Made by a program: the position numbers and the translations under genes. Below the pieces are notes generated by a model that was not told the origin of the DNA, did not search any database, and saw nothing but the letters and a program-made list of their open reading frames with translations. Shown here piece by piece: positions 34,922 through 42,671 of a DNA stretch of 64,000 nt (positions within the stretch are counted from its first letter, which is position 1; every line of letters begins with the position of its first letter). The stretch spans positions 62,001 through 126,000 of the forward strand of contig POSG01000004.1 in the NCBI GenBank assembly GCA_003314535.1, written 5' to 3'. Origin of the DNA: Geobacter sp. (GTDB lineage Bacteria; Desulfobacterota; Desulfuromonadia; Geobacterales; Geobacteraceae).

Positions 34922-35311
34922 TTATTTCCCGGCGGAAAGTGCCGCGATTCTGGAGTCGCAGCGCGCGATCCAGGCTTTTCCCGGTTGGGTGAGGCCCCGG
35001 ACCGCATAGAAGGAACTCCGGAGCGAGCGGTAGGCGATCAGCGCCAGCCTTCTGTCTCCCCTCCGCTCCATGGCTTCACCGATATCCCAGAGCCCGGCAG
35101 CGGCTTTTTTCACCACTGGGCTGCCAGGAGTGTACATGTGTATTGCCGATCCGTAACCTGCGATTGCAGCAATGACGTCTCCGCGTTTCCATGCGGCAGT
35201 ACCCAGACCGTACTGCTCATGCTGGCGTTGAAGGGTGTTGATCCAAAGGAGGGACAGGGAGATCGCCACGACGAGCAGAGTATTGAGGATGAAGGGTCTT
35301 GCTTTGGCCAC
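34922..35311 (-). CDS. Small membrane-anchored protein of unknown function
   Basis: 129 residues. One N-terminal membrane segment (residues 7-26, 'FILNTLLVVAISLSLLW'), then a helical soluble part with TPR-like spacing ('LGTAAWKRGDVIAAIAGYGSAIHMYTPGSP'). It probably sits in the inner membrane with the soluble part outside. Starts with GTG. It lies eight bases after the 59-residue gene and 14 bases before rnj. Not recognised as a named family. Confidence 0.65.
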   Translation of the reverse strand: MAKARPFILNTLLVVAISLSLLWINTLQRQHEQYGLGTAAWKRGDVIAAIAGYGSAIHMYTPGSPVVKKAAAGLWDIGEAMERRGDRRLALIAYRSLRSSFYAVRGLTQPGKAWIARCDSRIAALSAGK

Positions 35312-35319
35312 GGCGACTT

Positions 35320-35499
35320 CTATCCTTGAAAAAAACCGGGCACGGTTGCCAGCAATGCGCCGGACAGTCCGAGGATGACACCTGCCGGGACGGCCAGGGC
35401 TGCCAGCAGGTCAAGCGGTCTTTTCAGCCGGTGGGCGGCGTGAAGCCCCCAGCCTATAAGGCAGATGCCGGCGACAATCATTGCTGCAGGTGAAAACAT
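35320..35499 (-). CDS. 59-residue hydrophobic membrane protein
   Basis: A short frame that fills the gap between plsC and the next gene. Two hydrophobic segments are visible ('MIVAGICLIGWGLHAA' and 'LLAALAVPAGVILGLSGALL') separated by a basic loop ('HRLKRP'). GAAGG lies upstream of ATG 35499; the start is five bases after the plsC stop, and the stop is eight bases before the following GTG. This tight packing argues that it is translated. Function unknown. Confidence 0.65.
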   Translation of the reverse strand: MFSPAAMIVAGICLIGWGLHAAHRLKRPLDLLAALAVPAGVILGLSGALLATVPGFFQG

Positions 35500-35503
35500 C
35501 GCG

Positions 35504-36205
35504 TCAACCTTCGAAGCCGTTCTCGATGGCTTCCCTGACCCGGGTGATCAGCTCGTCGCGCCGCTTGCCGGTCGCTCCCGCGGTCGGGATGGGTTGGCCG
35601 AAGCGGATCGACACTGTACCCTTGTGGACTGCCAGCCGTTTCGGCGGGTTGACCACGGCGCTTCCGGAGATGGTAACGGGCACTATGGGCACGCCGGCCC
35701 GTGCGGCAAGCAGGAATCCGCCCCGCTTGAAGGGGAGCAGCTTCCCGTCCATGGACCGTGTCCCCTCGGGGAAAATGATGACGCTTACCCCGTCCCTGAT
35801 CTTTTTGGCCGCATACTCCATGGTTTTCAGCGCCTGCCTGCCGTCGCTGCGGTCCAGCGGGAGGTAGCCGGCCCGCTTCATCGCGTAGCCGAACAGCGGG
35901 ATGCGGAACAGCTCCTGTTTCGCTATCCAGCTGAAATGATGTGGCAGCCCGGAGTACAGAGTGAGGATGTCGAAGTTGCTCTGATGGTTGCCCATGAAGA
36001 TCAAGGGTACGCCGGAAGGTATCTTGTCTGCTCCGTGGACCTGTATTCTCACGCCGGCAACGAAGAGAGCCACCTTGGCCCAGAGCTTGCTGTAGGAATG
36101 GAGGAATTTCCCCGTCGGGTCCAGGAATGTGATGGGTACCCCGGTTATTATAACGAAAAGAGTAAGAGGAACGAACAGAAACAGAAAAAAAAGTGCCCGC
36201 GGCAT
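35504..36205 (-). CDS. plsC: 1-acyl-sn-glycerol-3-phosphate acyltransferase
   Basis: 233 residues. N-terminal membrane segment, then acyltransferase motif I 'MGNHQSNFD' (HxxxxD-type), 'FPEGTRSMDGKL' motif III and 'VPIVPVTISGS' motif IV. It makes phosphatidic acid from lysophosphatidic acid at the inner membrane. AGGAGA eight bases before ATG 36205 selects the start. First gene of the minus-strand plsC - small membrane genes - rnj - ftsK run. Confidence 0.92.
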   Translation of the reverse strand: MPRALFFLFLFVPLTLFVIITGVPITFLDPTGKFLHSYSKLWAKVALFVAGVRIQVHGADKIPSGVPLIFMGNHQSNFDILTLYSGLPHHFSWIAKQELFRIPLFGYAMKRAGYLPLDRSDGRQALKTMEYAAKKIRDGVSVIIFPEGTRSMDGKLLPFKRGGFLLAARAGVPIVPVTISGSAVVNPPKRLAVHKGTVSIRFGQPIPTAGATGKRRDELITRVREAIENGFEG

Positions 36206-36297
36206 GTAGTGCTCTCCTGATTGTATCGTGCGTAAGTTACTTCTTTTGCACAAGAGAGTCAAATGAATTGATTATTTCACGGGTTCATGCGGAAGGC

Positions 36298-36319
36298 CCC
36301 TCCCCCGTGAGGGGGAGGG
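36298..36319. repeat. Palindrome CCCTCCCCC / GGGGGAGGG
   Basis: Nine-base perfect inverted repeat with loop GTGA, about 30 bases after the modA stop. No T-run on either strand, so termination is uncertain; it may stabilise the 3' end of the modA mRNA. Confidence 0.5.
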
Positions 36320-36348
36320 ATTTGGAAGGGTCCGCTGCCGGACGTCTG

Positions 36349-37146
36349 TCATTTACGCTTTCCGGCAAGGGGGACGAACCCGTGGGAGGCGAAAACCTTA
36401 GCAGCGGCTTTGCTCTTCAGGAATTCCATGAACCGGCCGGTTTCGGCCTTGTTCTTCGAGGCGGTGACGGCTGCCATGGGGTAGAGGATAGGGGAGTGGC
36501 TGCCCTTGGGGGCAATTGCTGCAACTGTTCCGCTTTTCATCTCGCGGGCGTCAGAGCGGTATACGAGGCCGGCATCAACATTCCCCGATTCCACGTAGGC
36601 AAGGACCTGGCGCACATCCTTGGCAAACATGATTTTTTTCTCCACCTTGTCCCACAGCTTCAGATATGACAGGGTTTCCTTGCCGTATTTGCCGGCAGGC
36701 ACGGTTTCGGGCTGCCCGATGCTCATGGACTGCGCCTTGTCTGCCAGATCGGCGAAGGTTCTGATGGTCCCCTTCTTTTCTTTCGAGACGACAAGCACCA
36801 GTTCGTTCCCCAGTAGATCCGAACGTGTGTCGGCAGCTATCAGGCCCTTGGCGGAAAGGTCGTCCATCTGCTTCTTGCCAGCGGAGATGAACAGGTCAAC
36901 AGGCGCGCCTTCCTCAATCTGCTTCTGCAGCATGCCTGACGATGCGAGATTGAACTGGATTTCCACGTTCGGCGCTTTCCTGGCGTACATTTTCTTCAGA
37001 TCGGCAAGTGCATCTTTGAGGCTGATGGCAGCCGAAACCTGGATGATGTTCTTCTGCGCTGCGCTGGCCGTATCCTGAAGGACCGGTCCGACCAGGAACA
37101 CAGCCGCCGCCAACAGTGAAGCCAGGCACAATGCCGTTTTTCTCAT
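36349..37146 (-). CDS. modA: Molybdate ABC transporter, periplasmic binding protein ModA
   Basis: 265 residues. Signal peptide (1-29, ends 'TASAA'), then the ModA fold with 'VSAAISLKDALADL' and 'NLASSGMLQKQIEEGAPVDLFISAG', which contribute oxyanion contacts. It binds molybdate or tungstate in the periplasm. AAAGGAGG eight bases before ATG 37146 sets the start. It is the last gene of the unit led by riboswitch R1. No modB permease lies between it and the ModC-like gene, which is unusual. Confidence 0.9.
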   Translation of the reverse strand: MRKTALCLASLLAAAVFLVGPVLQDTASAAQKNIIQVSAAISLKDALADLKKMYARKAPNVEIQFNLASSGMLQKQIEEGAPVDLFISAGKKQMDDLSAKGLIAADTRSDLLGNELVLVVSKEKKGTIRTFADLADKAQSMSIGQPETVPAGKYGKETLSYLKLWDKVEKKIMFAKDVRQVLAYVESGNVDAGLVYRSDAREMKSGTVAAIAPKGSHSPILYPMAAVTASKNKAETGRFMEFLKSKAAAKVFASHGFVPLAGKRK

Positions 37147-37216
37147 TTGCATATCCTCCTTTTGGATGTTGTTCAAAGTTCGTAAACCCGAAAAATTGAA
37201 CGTTGAAACGGATATA

Positions 37217-37906
37217 TTATACCGCCTTTTCCAGTTCGATGGGATCCGGTATCGCCTGGAGACGCCCGCTCCGTTTTCCCCTTTCCAGGAAGAGAACTTC
37301 GTCTGCCAGTACCTTCATCTCTTCCCTGCTGTGGGTGACGAGCAGGAAAGGGATGCTCCAGGTCCTCTGCAACTGCTTGAGCTCCAGCCTCAAATCCATG
37401 CGGTTGGCATGGTCGAGCGCCGAAAACGGCTCGTCCAACAGGAGGAGTTCCGGTTCCACCATGAGCGCCCGGGCCAGCGCGACCCGCTGTTTTTCCCCTC
37501 CGGAAAGGTTGGCCGGATAGCGGTTTTGAAGGTGCCCTATCTTAAGCATTTCAAGAACATCCGGCACTTCCATGCGGCAGCCTTTTCCTTTTCTGCCCCC
37601 CCCCTGCATCCCATAGAGCGCGTTTTCCATAACGGTCAGGTGGGGGAAAAGGGCGTATTCCTGGAAAACGTAGCCGATCCTCCGCTTCCTGACGGGGATG
37701 TTCACCGCTTGCTCTGATGAGAAAAACTGTTTCCCGCCCAGGGATACATGGCCCTTGTCTGGCTTCTGCAGACCTGAAATGCAGTTTAGGATGGTGGTCT
37801 TCCCTGAGCCGGAGGGTCCGAAAAGAACCAGGATTCCGTTGTCAAGGGTAAATTCCACTTCGACCGTGATGCCGGGGAATGTTTTGCGTATCGCTGCGTC
37901 AAGCAT
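37217..37906 (-). CDS. modC: ModC-like ABC transporter ATP-binding protein
   Basis: 229 residues: Walker A 'LFGPSGSGKTTIL', Q-loop 'VFQEYALFPHLTV', signature 'NLSGGEKQRVALARAL', Walker B 'LLLLDEPFSALD'. The sequence and the 'IRKTFPGITVEVEFTLDNGILVLFG' start resemble ModC, but the C-terminal TOBE/Mop molybdate-binding domain is missing. It energises import. It lies between xdhC-like and modA genes with gaps of 56 and 70 bp. The cognate permease is not in this window. Confidence 0.82.
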   Translation of the reverse strand: MLDAAIRKTFPGITVEVEFTLDNGILVLFGPSGSGKTTILNCISGLQKPDKGHVSLGGKQFFSSEQAVNIPVRKRRIGYVFQEYALFPHLTVMENALYGMQGGGRKGKGCRMEVPDVLEMLKIGHLQNRYPANLSGGEKQRVALARALMVEPELLLLDEPFSALDHANRMDLRLELKQLQRTWSIPFLLVTHSREEMKVLADEVLFLERGKRSGRLQAIPDPIELEKAV

Positions 37907-37962
37907 GGTTCAGATTTCCTCCATGCACCGAGTTTGATTGAAGCAAACTGTAGCTTCCGCAT

Positions 37963-39090
37963 TCATATCGCCTGTATTCCTTCTCCTTCAGCTTCGGGCC
38001 GGAGCCTGGGGCCTGATGGGACAGCCGGGTGAAGCTTGGGGGCTTCTTTCCGCGCATTTGCTTTTCTTGCGCGTATGAGAACAAGCTGAGCCACTATGCT
38101 GACGGCGATTTCTTCGGGTGTCTCGGCCAGGATGCTTACGCCGGTCGGACAATAGACCCTGAGGAGATCATCAATGCTGAAGCCATCCCCGGCCAGTTCC
38201 GCAAACAGGGTGTTACGCTTCCTGAGACTGCCGATGAGACCGATATAACCTGCGCGCGTCTTCAGGGCCTGCCTCACCAGCGCGTTTTCATAGCGGTGCC
38301 CGCGGGTGGCGATTATGATGTAACTGTCATCGTTGACAGCCATTCCCTGAAAGCAGTTGTCGAAAGAGTCCATGGCAATCACGCTGTGAACGGACGGAAA
38401 CCTGTCGCGGTTCGCGTATTTTTCCCTATCGTCCATGACAATGATCCTGAATCCGGATTTGCCGGCCAGTTCGGCAGTCTCTTGCGCCACATGACCTGCC
38501 CCGCATAGGTAGATGGTTTCCGGAATCTTCCAGGGGTTGAGAAAGTACCTGCACTTGCCGACGTTCTCGATGACCGGAACACTGACCGACATAAGCCTTT
38601 CCTGCAATTCGGGATAGCGGAAAGCACTGCCTGTCTCATCAGCTGCAAGCGCTGCTTCGTGGCAATTGCCCAGAGTTCTCGCAAGCGGCGTTTCTTTTTC
38701 GCCTTCCCTGGACATGGTGGTTACGAGGCAGCACTTGAAGCCCTTATGCCGAGCTTCCCGCAGCTTCCGGAAAATTTCCAGGTTGCTTTGAACGGCGGCT
38801 ATATGTTCGACTATCGCTACTGTGCCGTTGCCGCAGGGGGCGTCGTTCTCTCCGGAAAGCCGGATAGTCCTGACCCCGGGATTGTCCAAGGCAAAAAGCC
38901 CGGTCGCGGCTGCCTGGACCTCGGCCTCGAAAAAACCGCCGCCAATGCTTCCGTGCGTGAATCCGTTGCGGAGAAACAGCATCCGTGCCCCTGCCAGGCG
39001 CGTATGCCCGGTTGAGCCGGCGACAGTGGCCATGACAACGTCTTCTCCTTGTTCGAGCGTGTCACATATTATCCTTATAAATTTGTCCAT
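37963..39090 (-). CDS. XdhC/CoxI-family molybdoenzyme maturation protein
   Basis: 375 residues. N-terminal XdhC_CoxI domain ('DVVMATVAGSTGHTRLAGARML', 'GSIGGGFFEAEV') and C-terminal Rossmann-like domain ('YLCGAGHVAQETAELA', 'PTGVSILAETPEEIAVSI'). XdhC proteins bind molybdenum cofactor and sulfurate or insert it into xanthine dehydrogenase-type enzymes. The frame is open further upstream through the riboswitch, but Met 39090 matches the family start. First gene after riboswitch R1, which fits a Moco-dependent role. Confidence 0.85.
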   Translation of the reverse strand: MDKFIRIICDTLEQGEDVVMATVAGSTGHTRLAGARMLFLRNGFTHGSIGGGFFEAEVQAAATGLFALDNPGVRTIRLSGENDAPCGNGTVAIVEHIAAVQSNLEIFRKLREARHKGFKCCLVTTMSREGEKETPLARTLGNCHEAALAADETGSAFRYPELQERLMSVSVPVIENVGKCRYFLNPWKIPETIYLCGAGHVAQETAELAGKSGFRIIVMDDREKYANRDRFPSVHSVIAMDSFDNCFQGMAVNDDSYIIIATRGHRYENALVRQALKTRAGYIGLIGSLRKRNTLFAELAGDGFSIDDLLRVYCPTGVSILAETPEEIAVSIVAQLVLIRARKANARKEAPKLHPAVPSGPRLRPEAEGEGIQAI

Positions 39091-39120
39091 GTGGTTCGTT
39101 CCGATTGTCAGAATGCGCTC

Positions 39121-39269
39121 CAAAACGAAACGGCCGACGGAGATAAACACCCGTCGGCCGCATGGCGCCGCAATGTTTACTCCTTTCCAAGCACGGGAGG
39201 CGGCGCTGTTTCCGGCGTCGCCCACTGCCTGCCTCCCCATAGCATGCCGTAGGGAAGACAGGTCGGAGC
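39121..39269 (-). promoter_or_regulatory. Moco riboswitch R1 with terminator, upstream of xdhC-like gene
   Basis: On the minus strand the aptamer begins with GCTCCGACC (39269) and contains the Moco-motif core GCCGGAAACAGCGCC-GCCTCCCG and TTGGAAAGGAGT, which I matched from memory to the E. coli moaA leader. It is followed by a terminator: ten-base stem CGGCCGACGG / CCGTCGGCCG and TTTCGTTTT (39121-39160). This suggests ligand-dependent transcription termination before xdhC-modC-modA. Confidence 0.8.
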
Positions 39270-39292
39270 AATATCGTTTTGTCTGACAGTTT

Positions 39293-39323
39293 CGTTATAA
39301 CCTATTGCATACGACGACCGCAA
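39293..39323 (-). promoter_or_regulatory. Promoter of the R1 unit with degenerate ModE-like box
   Basis: Minus strand: TTGCGG (39318-39323), 17-base spacer, TTATAA (39295-39300). A weak palindrome CGTTATAAC-N6-CATACGACG (39293-39316), matching the ModE consensus at about 13 of 17 defined bases, covers the spacer and -10 box, the same placement as the better box at 50433-50456. Confidence 0.45.
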
Positions 39324-39379
39324 GTTTTTTCTCGTGTTCTCTTTCTTTTCCGCCGTTGTCCAACCGGAAAAGTATTCGA

Positions 39380-39410
39380 GACCTGCCAGATTTCTGAAAC
39401 CTGGCAGGTC
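39380..39410. repeat. GACCTGCCAG hairpin, copy 1
   Basis: Ten-base inverted repeat GACCTGCCAG / CTGGCAGGTC with an 11-base loop, 25 bases after the TonB receptor stop. Nearly identical to 49117-49148. It may end the receptor transcript or be a dispersed repeat. Confidence 0.6.
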
Positions 39411-39434
39411 TGCTTTCTAATCATTCCTGAACAG

Positions 39435-41522
39435 CTAGAATTTCGCCGTTATTCCGCCGAAGATGTTGCGTCCCATGCCGGGAAATCCGTACTGCTCTTC
39501 GTAATTCCTGTCAAAAATATTGTTGATGGCGATATACGCCTCGTAGTTCTTCAGGAATTTCTGTGAAAGCCTCGCATTGGCCGTGAAATAACCACCGACT
39601 CTCTGCGTTTGCTGATTCGGGCTGGTGGGGGTTGGAAGCTGGTTGTACATTTCACTGAGCAGGACGCCATTGAGATCCAATTTTGTCCCGATATACGGGA
39701 AGGTATACTGCAGTGCCATGTCAAACTTGTGTTCCGGCACATTGACCAGCTTGTCGGTAACCCTGTTGTCGCTCTGGTCTGATGCATGGTTGAAATTGTA
39801 CGCCAGCTTCAGGACAAGGTCCTTGACCGGGTAGAACTCGGTGCTTACCTCGATGCCGTATATCTCGGCTTTGCCGATATTGGTGTTTGGCTGATAGGCT
39901 CCGGCAGCGGTCGGGACAATCATGTCGGTAATGTCGTGGTAAAAGAACGCCAGTTCACCCCATAAATGGTCGGAAAAGGAGCGCGATGCGCCGATCGTGG
40001 AGTTGATGGCTATTTCCGGCTCAAGGTCCCTGTTGGCATTCTTGCCGGAGAAGAGCTGCTTGAGGGTCGGGAAACGGGTCTTGCGGGCAACTGAGGCGAA
40101 CAGCTTCGTTTTGTCAGGCAGGAGATAGGTTGCTCCGATCATGGGGTTGAAACTGTCTTTTGACGGCCCGACTGTCAAAGGTGTCTGGCTGATGAAATTT
40201 GCAGATGCGTCAAAATTGTTCTGGTTTGCATCGGTTACTTTGAACCAATCATAACTCCCCCCGAAAACAAGGTTGAAATTCTTGGCGAGGTTCATCTCGT
40301 CTTCGAGCCCGACCGAACCTGTATGTGAGAAGAAGCTTTCGAAAGGTGTATAGTCGTCTGCCCGCTGTTTGTGGGAATCCACACGGTAGTTCAATGCCAG
40401 TCTCACGGTATGCCATTTCACGGGTTGATACGAAGCAATCAGTGTCCCGCCGACCATGTAATCATAGTAATTGCTCCAAGCCATGTTGTCAGTGAAGTTC
40501 TGATTGGAAAAGGAATTCAGCCCGTCCGTATGGTTGTGATAGTAAAGCTTTCCGCTGATGCTTAGCTTGTCGGTTATCTTCTGTTGTCCACTGAGATCGA
40601 TGCCCCAGTCGTCATAGCGGTTGTAGCGGAAAAAATTCGAAAAGAAGGGGCCTCCGGAACCTGCGGGAAACATGAAGACCGATTTTGTCGAGGGGGGGAT
40701 GCCGTTATCCTTCGTAATATAAAACAGATTGACATAATACTCGGACCCGGTGGAAGGCTCCATGCCGAATCTGGCCCATAAGCTGTTGGAAGTGTAATCT
40801 GACTGGTTGCGTGTGCCGCCGTCCTCGAACACTCCGGTGGAGGTACCACCGGGTTTGCGCGTAATGGTTCCAGTCACCGGCGTGAAATCATCTGACATTC
40901 TCCAGCCGTGCGCCTGGCTATGGTTATAGCTGAGCCAGTAGTTGAAAATACCCGATTTCATGCCATGGGAAGCTGAGGCCTTGTAATAATCCACTTCTCC
41001 TCCTTCGAGGTTCAGTGAATAAAACGGCTTCCCGGATGCCTTCCTCGTTATGATGTTTATCACTCCTCCTTCCGCGTTCGTTCCATAGAGCACGGACGCT
41101 GCGCCCTTGGTAATTTCGATCCGCGCCACATTGTCGGTCGGGAACTGGCTCAGGTCGAGATAGCCGAAATACGATTCATAATAGGGAACTCCATCCACCA
41201 TGACCAGTGTTCTGCCCTGGTCGAAAAAGCCATGGATGGTCACCCTCGGCTGGCCTTTCATCCCCGTGGTAACCGTGACTCCCGGAACGTGTGAGAGCGC
41301 GTCGGCAACCGTCCGGCTATTGGCTGCCCTGATGTCTTCGGCGGTAATTATGTTGGTAATTGTTGTCTGTTGGGCATCCGTCAGTCTTCCTTCTTTTACA
41401 TAGACATCGCCAAGAGAATAGGCCTCATAGCCTTCGTCGGCCTTCTTTTCGGCGGCGAAAGCCGGTGATGAAGACATCAAGACCGTGATACAGACTGCCA
41501 GAGCTGTCTTTGCCACATCCAT
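39435..41522 (-). CDS. TonB-dependent outer-membrane receptor
   Basis: 695 residues. Signal peptide (1-24, ends 'SPAFAA'), plug domain at about 45-160 ('ITAEDIRAANSRTVADALSHVPGV', 'ITKGAASVLYGTNAEGGVINI'), then a 22-strand-type barrel ending in the outer-membrane terminal Phe ('GGITAKF'). It imports a metal chelate or cofactor against gradient, energised by TonB-ExbB-ExbD, which are encoded upstream. Substrate cannot be read directly; the Moco riboswitches, ModA and XdhC suggest a molybdenum or tungsten complex. AGGAGGG eight bases before ATG 41522 sets the start. Last gene of the R2 unit. Confidence 0.9.
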   Translation of the reverse strand: MDVAKTALAVCITVLMSSSPAFAAEKKADEGYEAYSLGDVYVKEGRLTDAQQTTITNIITAEDIRAANSRTVADALSHVPGVTVTTGMKGQPRVTIHGFFDQGRTLVMVDGVPYYESYFGYLDLSQFPTDNVARIEITKGAASVLYGTNAEGGVINIITRKASGKPFYSLNLEGGEVDYYKASASHGMKSGIFNYWLSYNHSQAHGWRMSDDFTPVTGTITRKPGGTSTGVFEDGGTRNQSDYTSNSLWARFGMEPSTGSEYYVNLFYITKDNGIPPSTKSVFMFPAGSGGPFFSNFFRYNRYDDWGIDLSGQQKITDKLSISGKLYYHNHTDGLNSFSNQNFTDNMAWSNYYDYMVGGTLIASYQPVKWHTVRLALNYRVDSHKQRADDYTPFESFFSHTGSVGLEDEMNLAKNFNLVFGGSYDWFKVTDANQNNFDASANFISQTPLTVGPSKDSFNPMIGATYLLPDKTKLFASVARKTRFPTLKQLFSGKNANRDLEPEIAINSTIGASRSFSDHLWGELAFFYHDITDMIVPTAAGAYQPNTNIGKAEIYGIEVSTEFYPVKDLVLKLAYNFNHASDQSDNRVTDKLVNVPEHKFDMALQYTFPYIGTKLDLNGVLLSEMYNQLPTPTSPNQQTQRVGGYFTANARLSQKFLKNYEAYIAINNIFDRNYEEQYGFPGMGRNIFGGITAKF

Positions 41523-41575
41523 GCGTGTTACCCTCCTTTTGGAAAATTTTTTTGCTTTTTTTGGATTGAACCCTT

Positions 41576-42511
41576 TCAAGACAAAAAACAGTCCCATCCC
41601 AACTGCCGCAAACGCCGGAAATTGACCAGGTTGAACTTGCGCACGCAACCGCCGAAAAGCCGGTAGCCGCCGCCACCTTCGGCCAGCATTTCCAGGGCCT
41701 GGTCGCTTTCGGTAACCGCCGCTGTGCCGACGATCGCAACGTTGCGGCGGAAAAGCGGCTCCGGAACGAATCCGGCTGTAGGGCCGACAACGGCAATGGC
41801 TGCATCTTCGTGAACGAGGCTGATAAGCTGTTCGATGCTGCCATTGGCAATGGCGGCCCCGGTGAACACGGCGGTCTCACAGCGGGCAATCGTTTCGGCG
41901 GTGTGTTCAGGCGAAACGAATGTTCCGTAGCCTGCGTCGGCCTCTTCCGCTGTTTCCTTTTTGCGGTCGATGATGGTGACCTCGGCGGCTCCAAGTTCTT
42001 TCAGTTTCTTCAGGAGCGGGATGATCGCGCCTACCATGCAGACCTTCCTGTTGCGGAAAAGCGACTGGATCTCCGACAAATCCCCGCTTTCATCAACGCT
42101 ATAGCGGCCATTTTCAAAGAACGGCACAGACAGAGCGTTGAGCGTGGCCAGGCGTATGACCCCGGCAAAGGGGCCGGGAATGTTTCCGGCCATGGCTTCG
42201 ACGGCCCGCATGCCGCGTATCGTCGGCGTGCTCCCCTTCAGGATGCGGTTGCCGGCGTTTCTGATTACGTCGGGAGGAGTATAGGCAACCCCGCCGCAGC
42301 CGTTGGAGAGTTTCACGCCGGTGAAAAAGATCCCCACCACCAGCCGTTCTATGGCCAGAGTGTCAAGATCAGCGCCGTACAGGCCCCGCAGGGTTTCCGC
42401 CGCTTCGTCCAGGATCTGCCGGGAACTTCCATTTTCTTCGTTAATCCCGTTCCCTTTTTTCACCGGACACGACGCTTCTTTCACCTGATTTTCTCCCATA
42501 ATTTCAACCAT
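41576..42511 (-). CDS. DUF4213/DUF364 protein (putative heavy-metal chelation family)
   Basis: 311 residues. The N-terminal DUF4213 part ('LAIERLVVGIFFTGVKLSNG', 'GVAYTPPDV') and C-terminal Rossmann-like DUF364 part ('VCMVGAIIPLLKKLKELGAAEVTIIDRK', 'TGAAIANGSIEQLI') form the pair Pfam labels as putative heavy-metal chelation. No signal peptide, so cytoplasmic: it might receive or release imported metal. The start at 42511 follows AGGAA; an ATG eight codons upstream lacks a site. Located between the binding protein and the TonB receptor genes. Confidence 0.85.
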   Translation of the reverse strand: MVEIMGENQVKEASCPVKKGNGINEENGSSRQILDEAAETLRGLYGADLDTLAIERLVVGIFFTGVKLSNGCGGVAYTPPDVIRNAGNRILKGSTPTIRGMRAVEAMAGNIPGPFAGVIRLATLNALSVPFFENGRYSVDESGDLSEIQSLFRNRKVCMVGAIIPLLKKLKELGAAEVTIIDRKKETAEEADAGYGTFVSPEHTAETIARCETAVFTGAAIANGSIEQLISLVHEDAAIAVVGPTAGFVPEPLFRRNVAIVGTAAVTESDQALEMLAEGGGGYRLFGGCVRKFNLVNFRRLRQLGWDCFLS

Positions 42512-42671
42512 TATTCTTTCCTGATCTCTATCCACTAACCCTCGTAGTTACGGGTCACGGTGAAAGAGTCGATCCCAGCTGCTTCACGCGCATCGGAATA
42601 GTGCCTATTTTCATGCCGTAGAGGATTCCGTCGACTTCCTTGCGCTGACAAATGTTGCTTCATCCGTTTTT

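Noticed and set aside
42535-42671. Short frames between the binding protein and DUF364 genes, one reading 'EVDGILYGMKIGTIPMRVKQLG'-like residues
   Set aside because: About 33 codons, no start codon or ribosome site; could be a gene remnant but not supportable.
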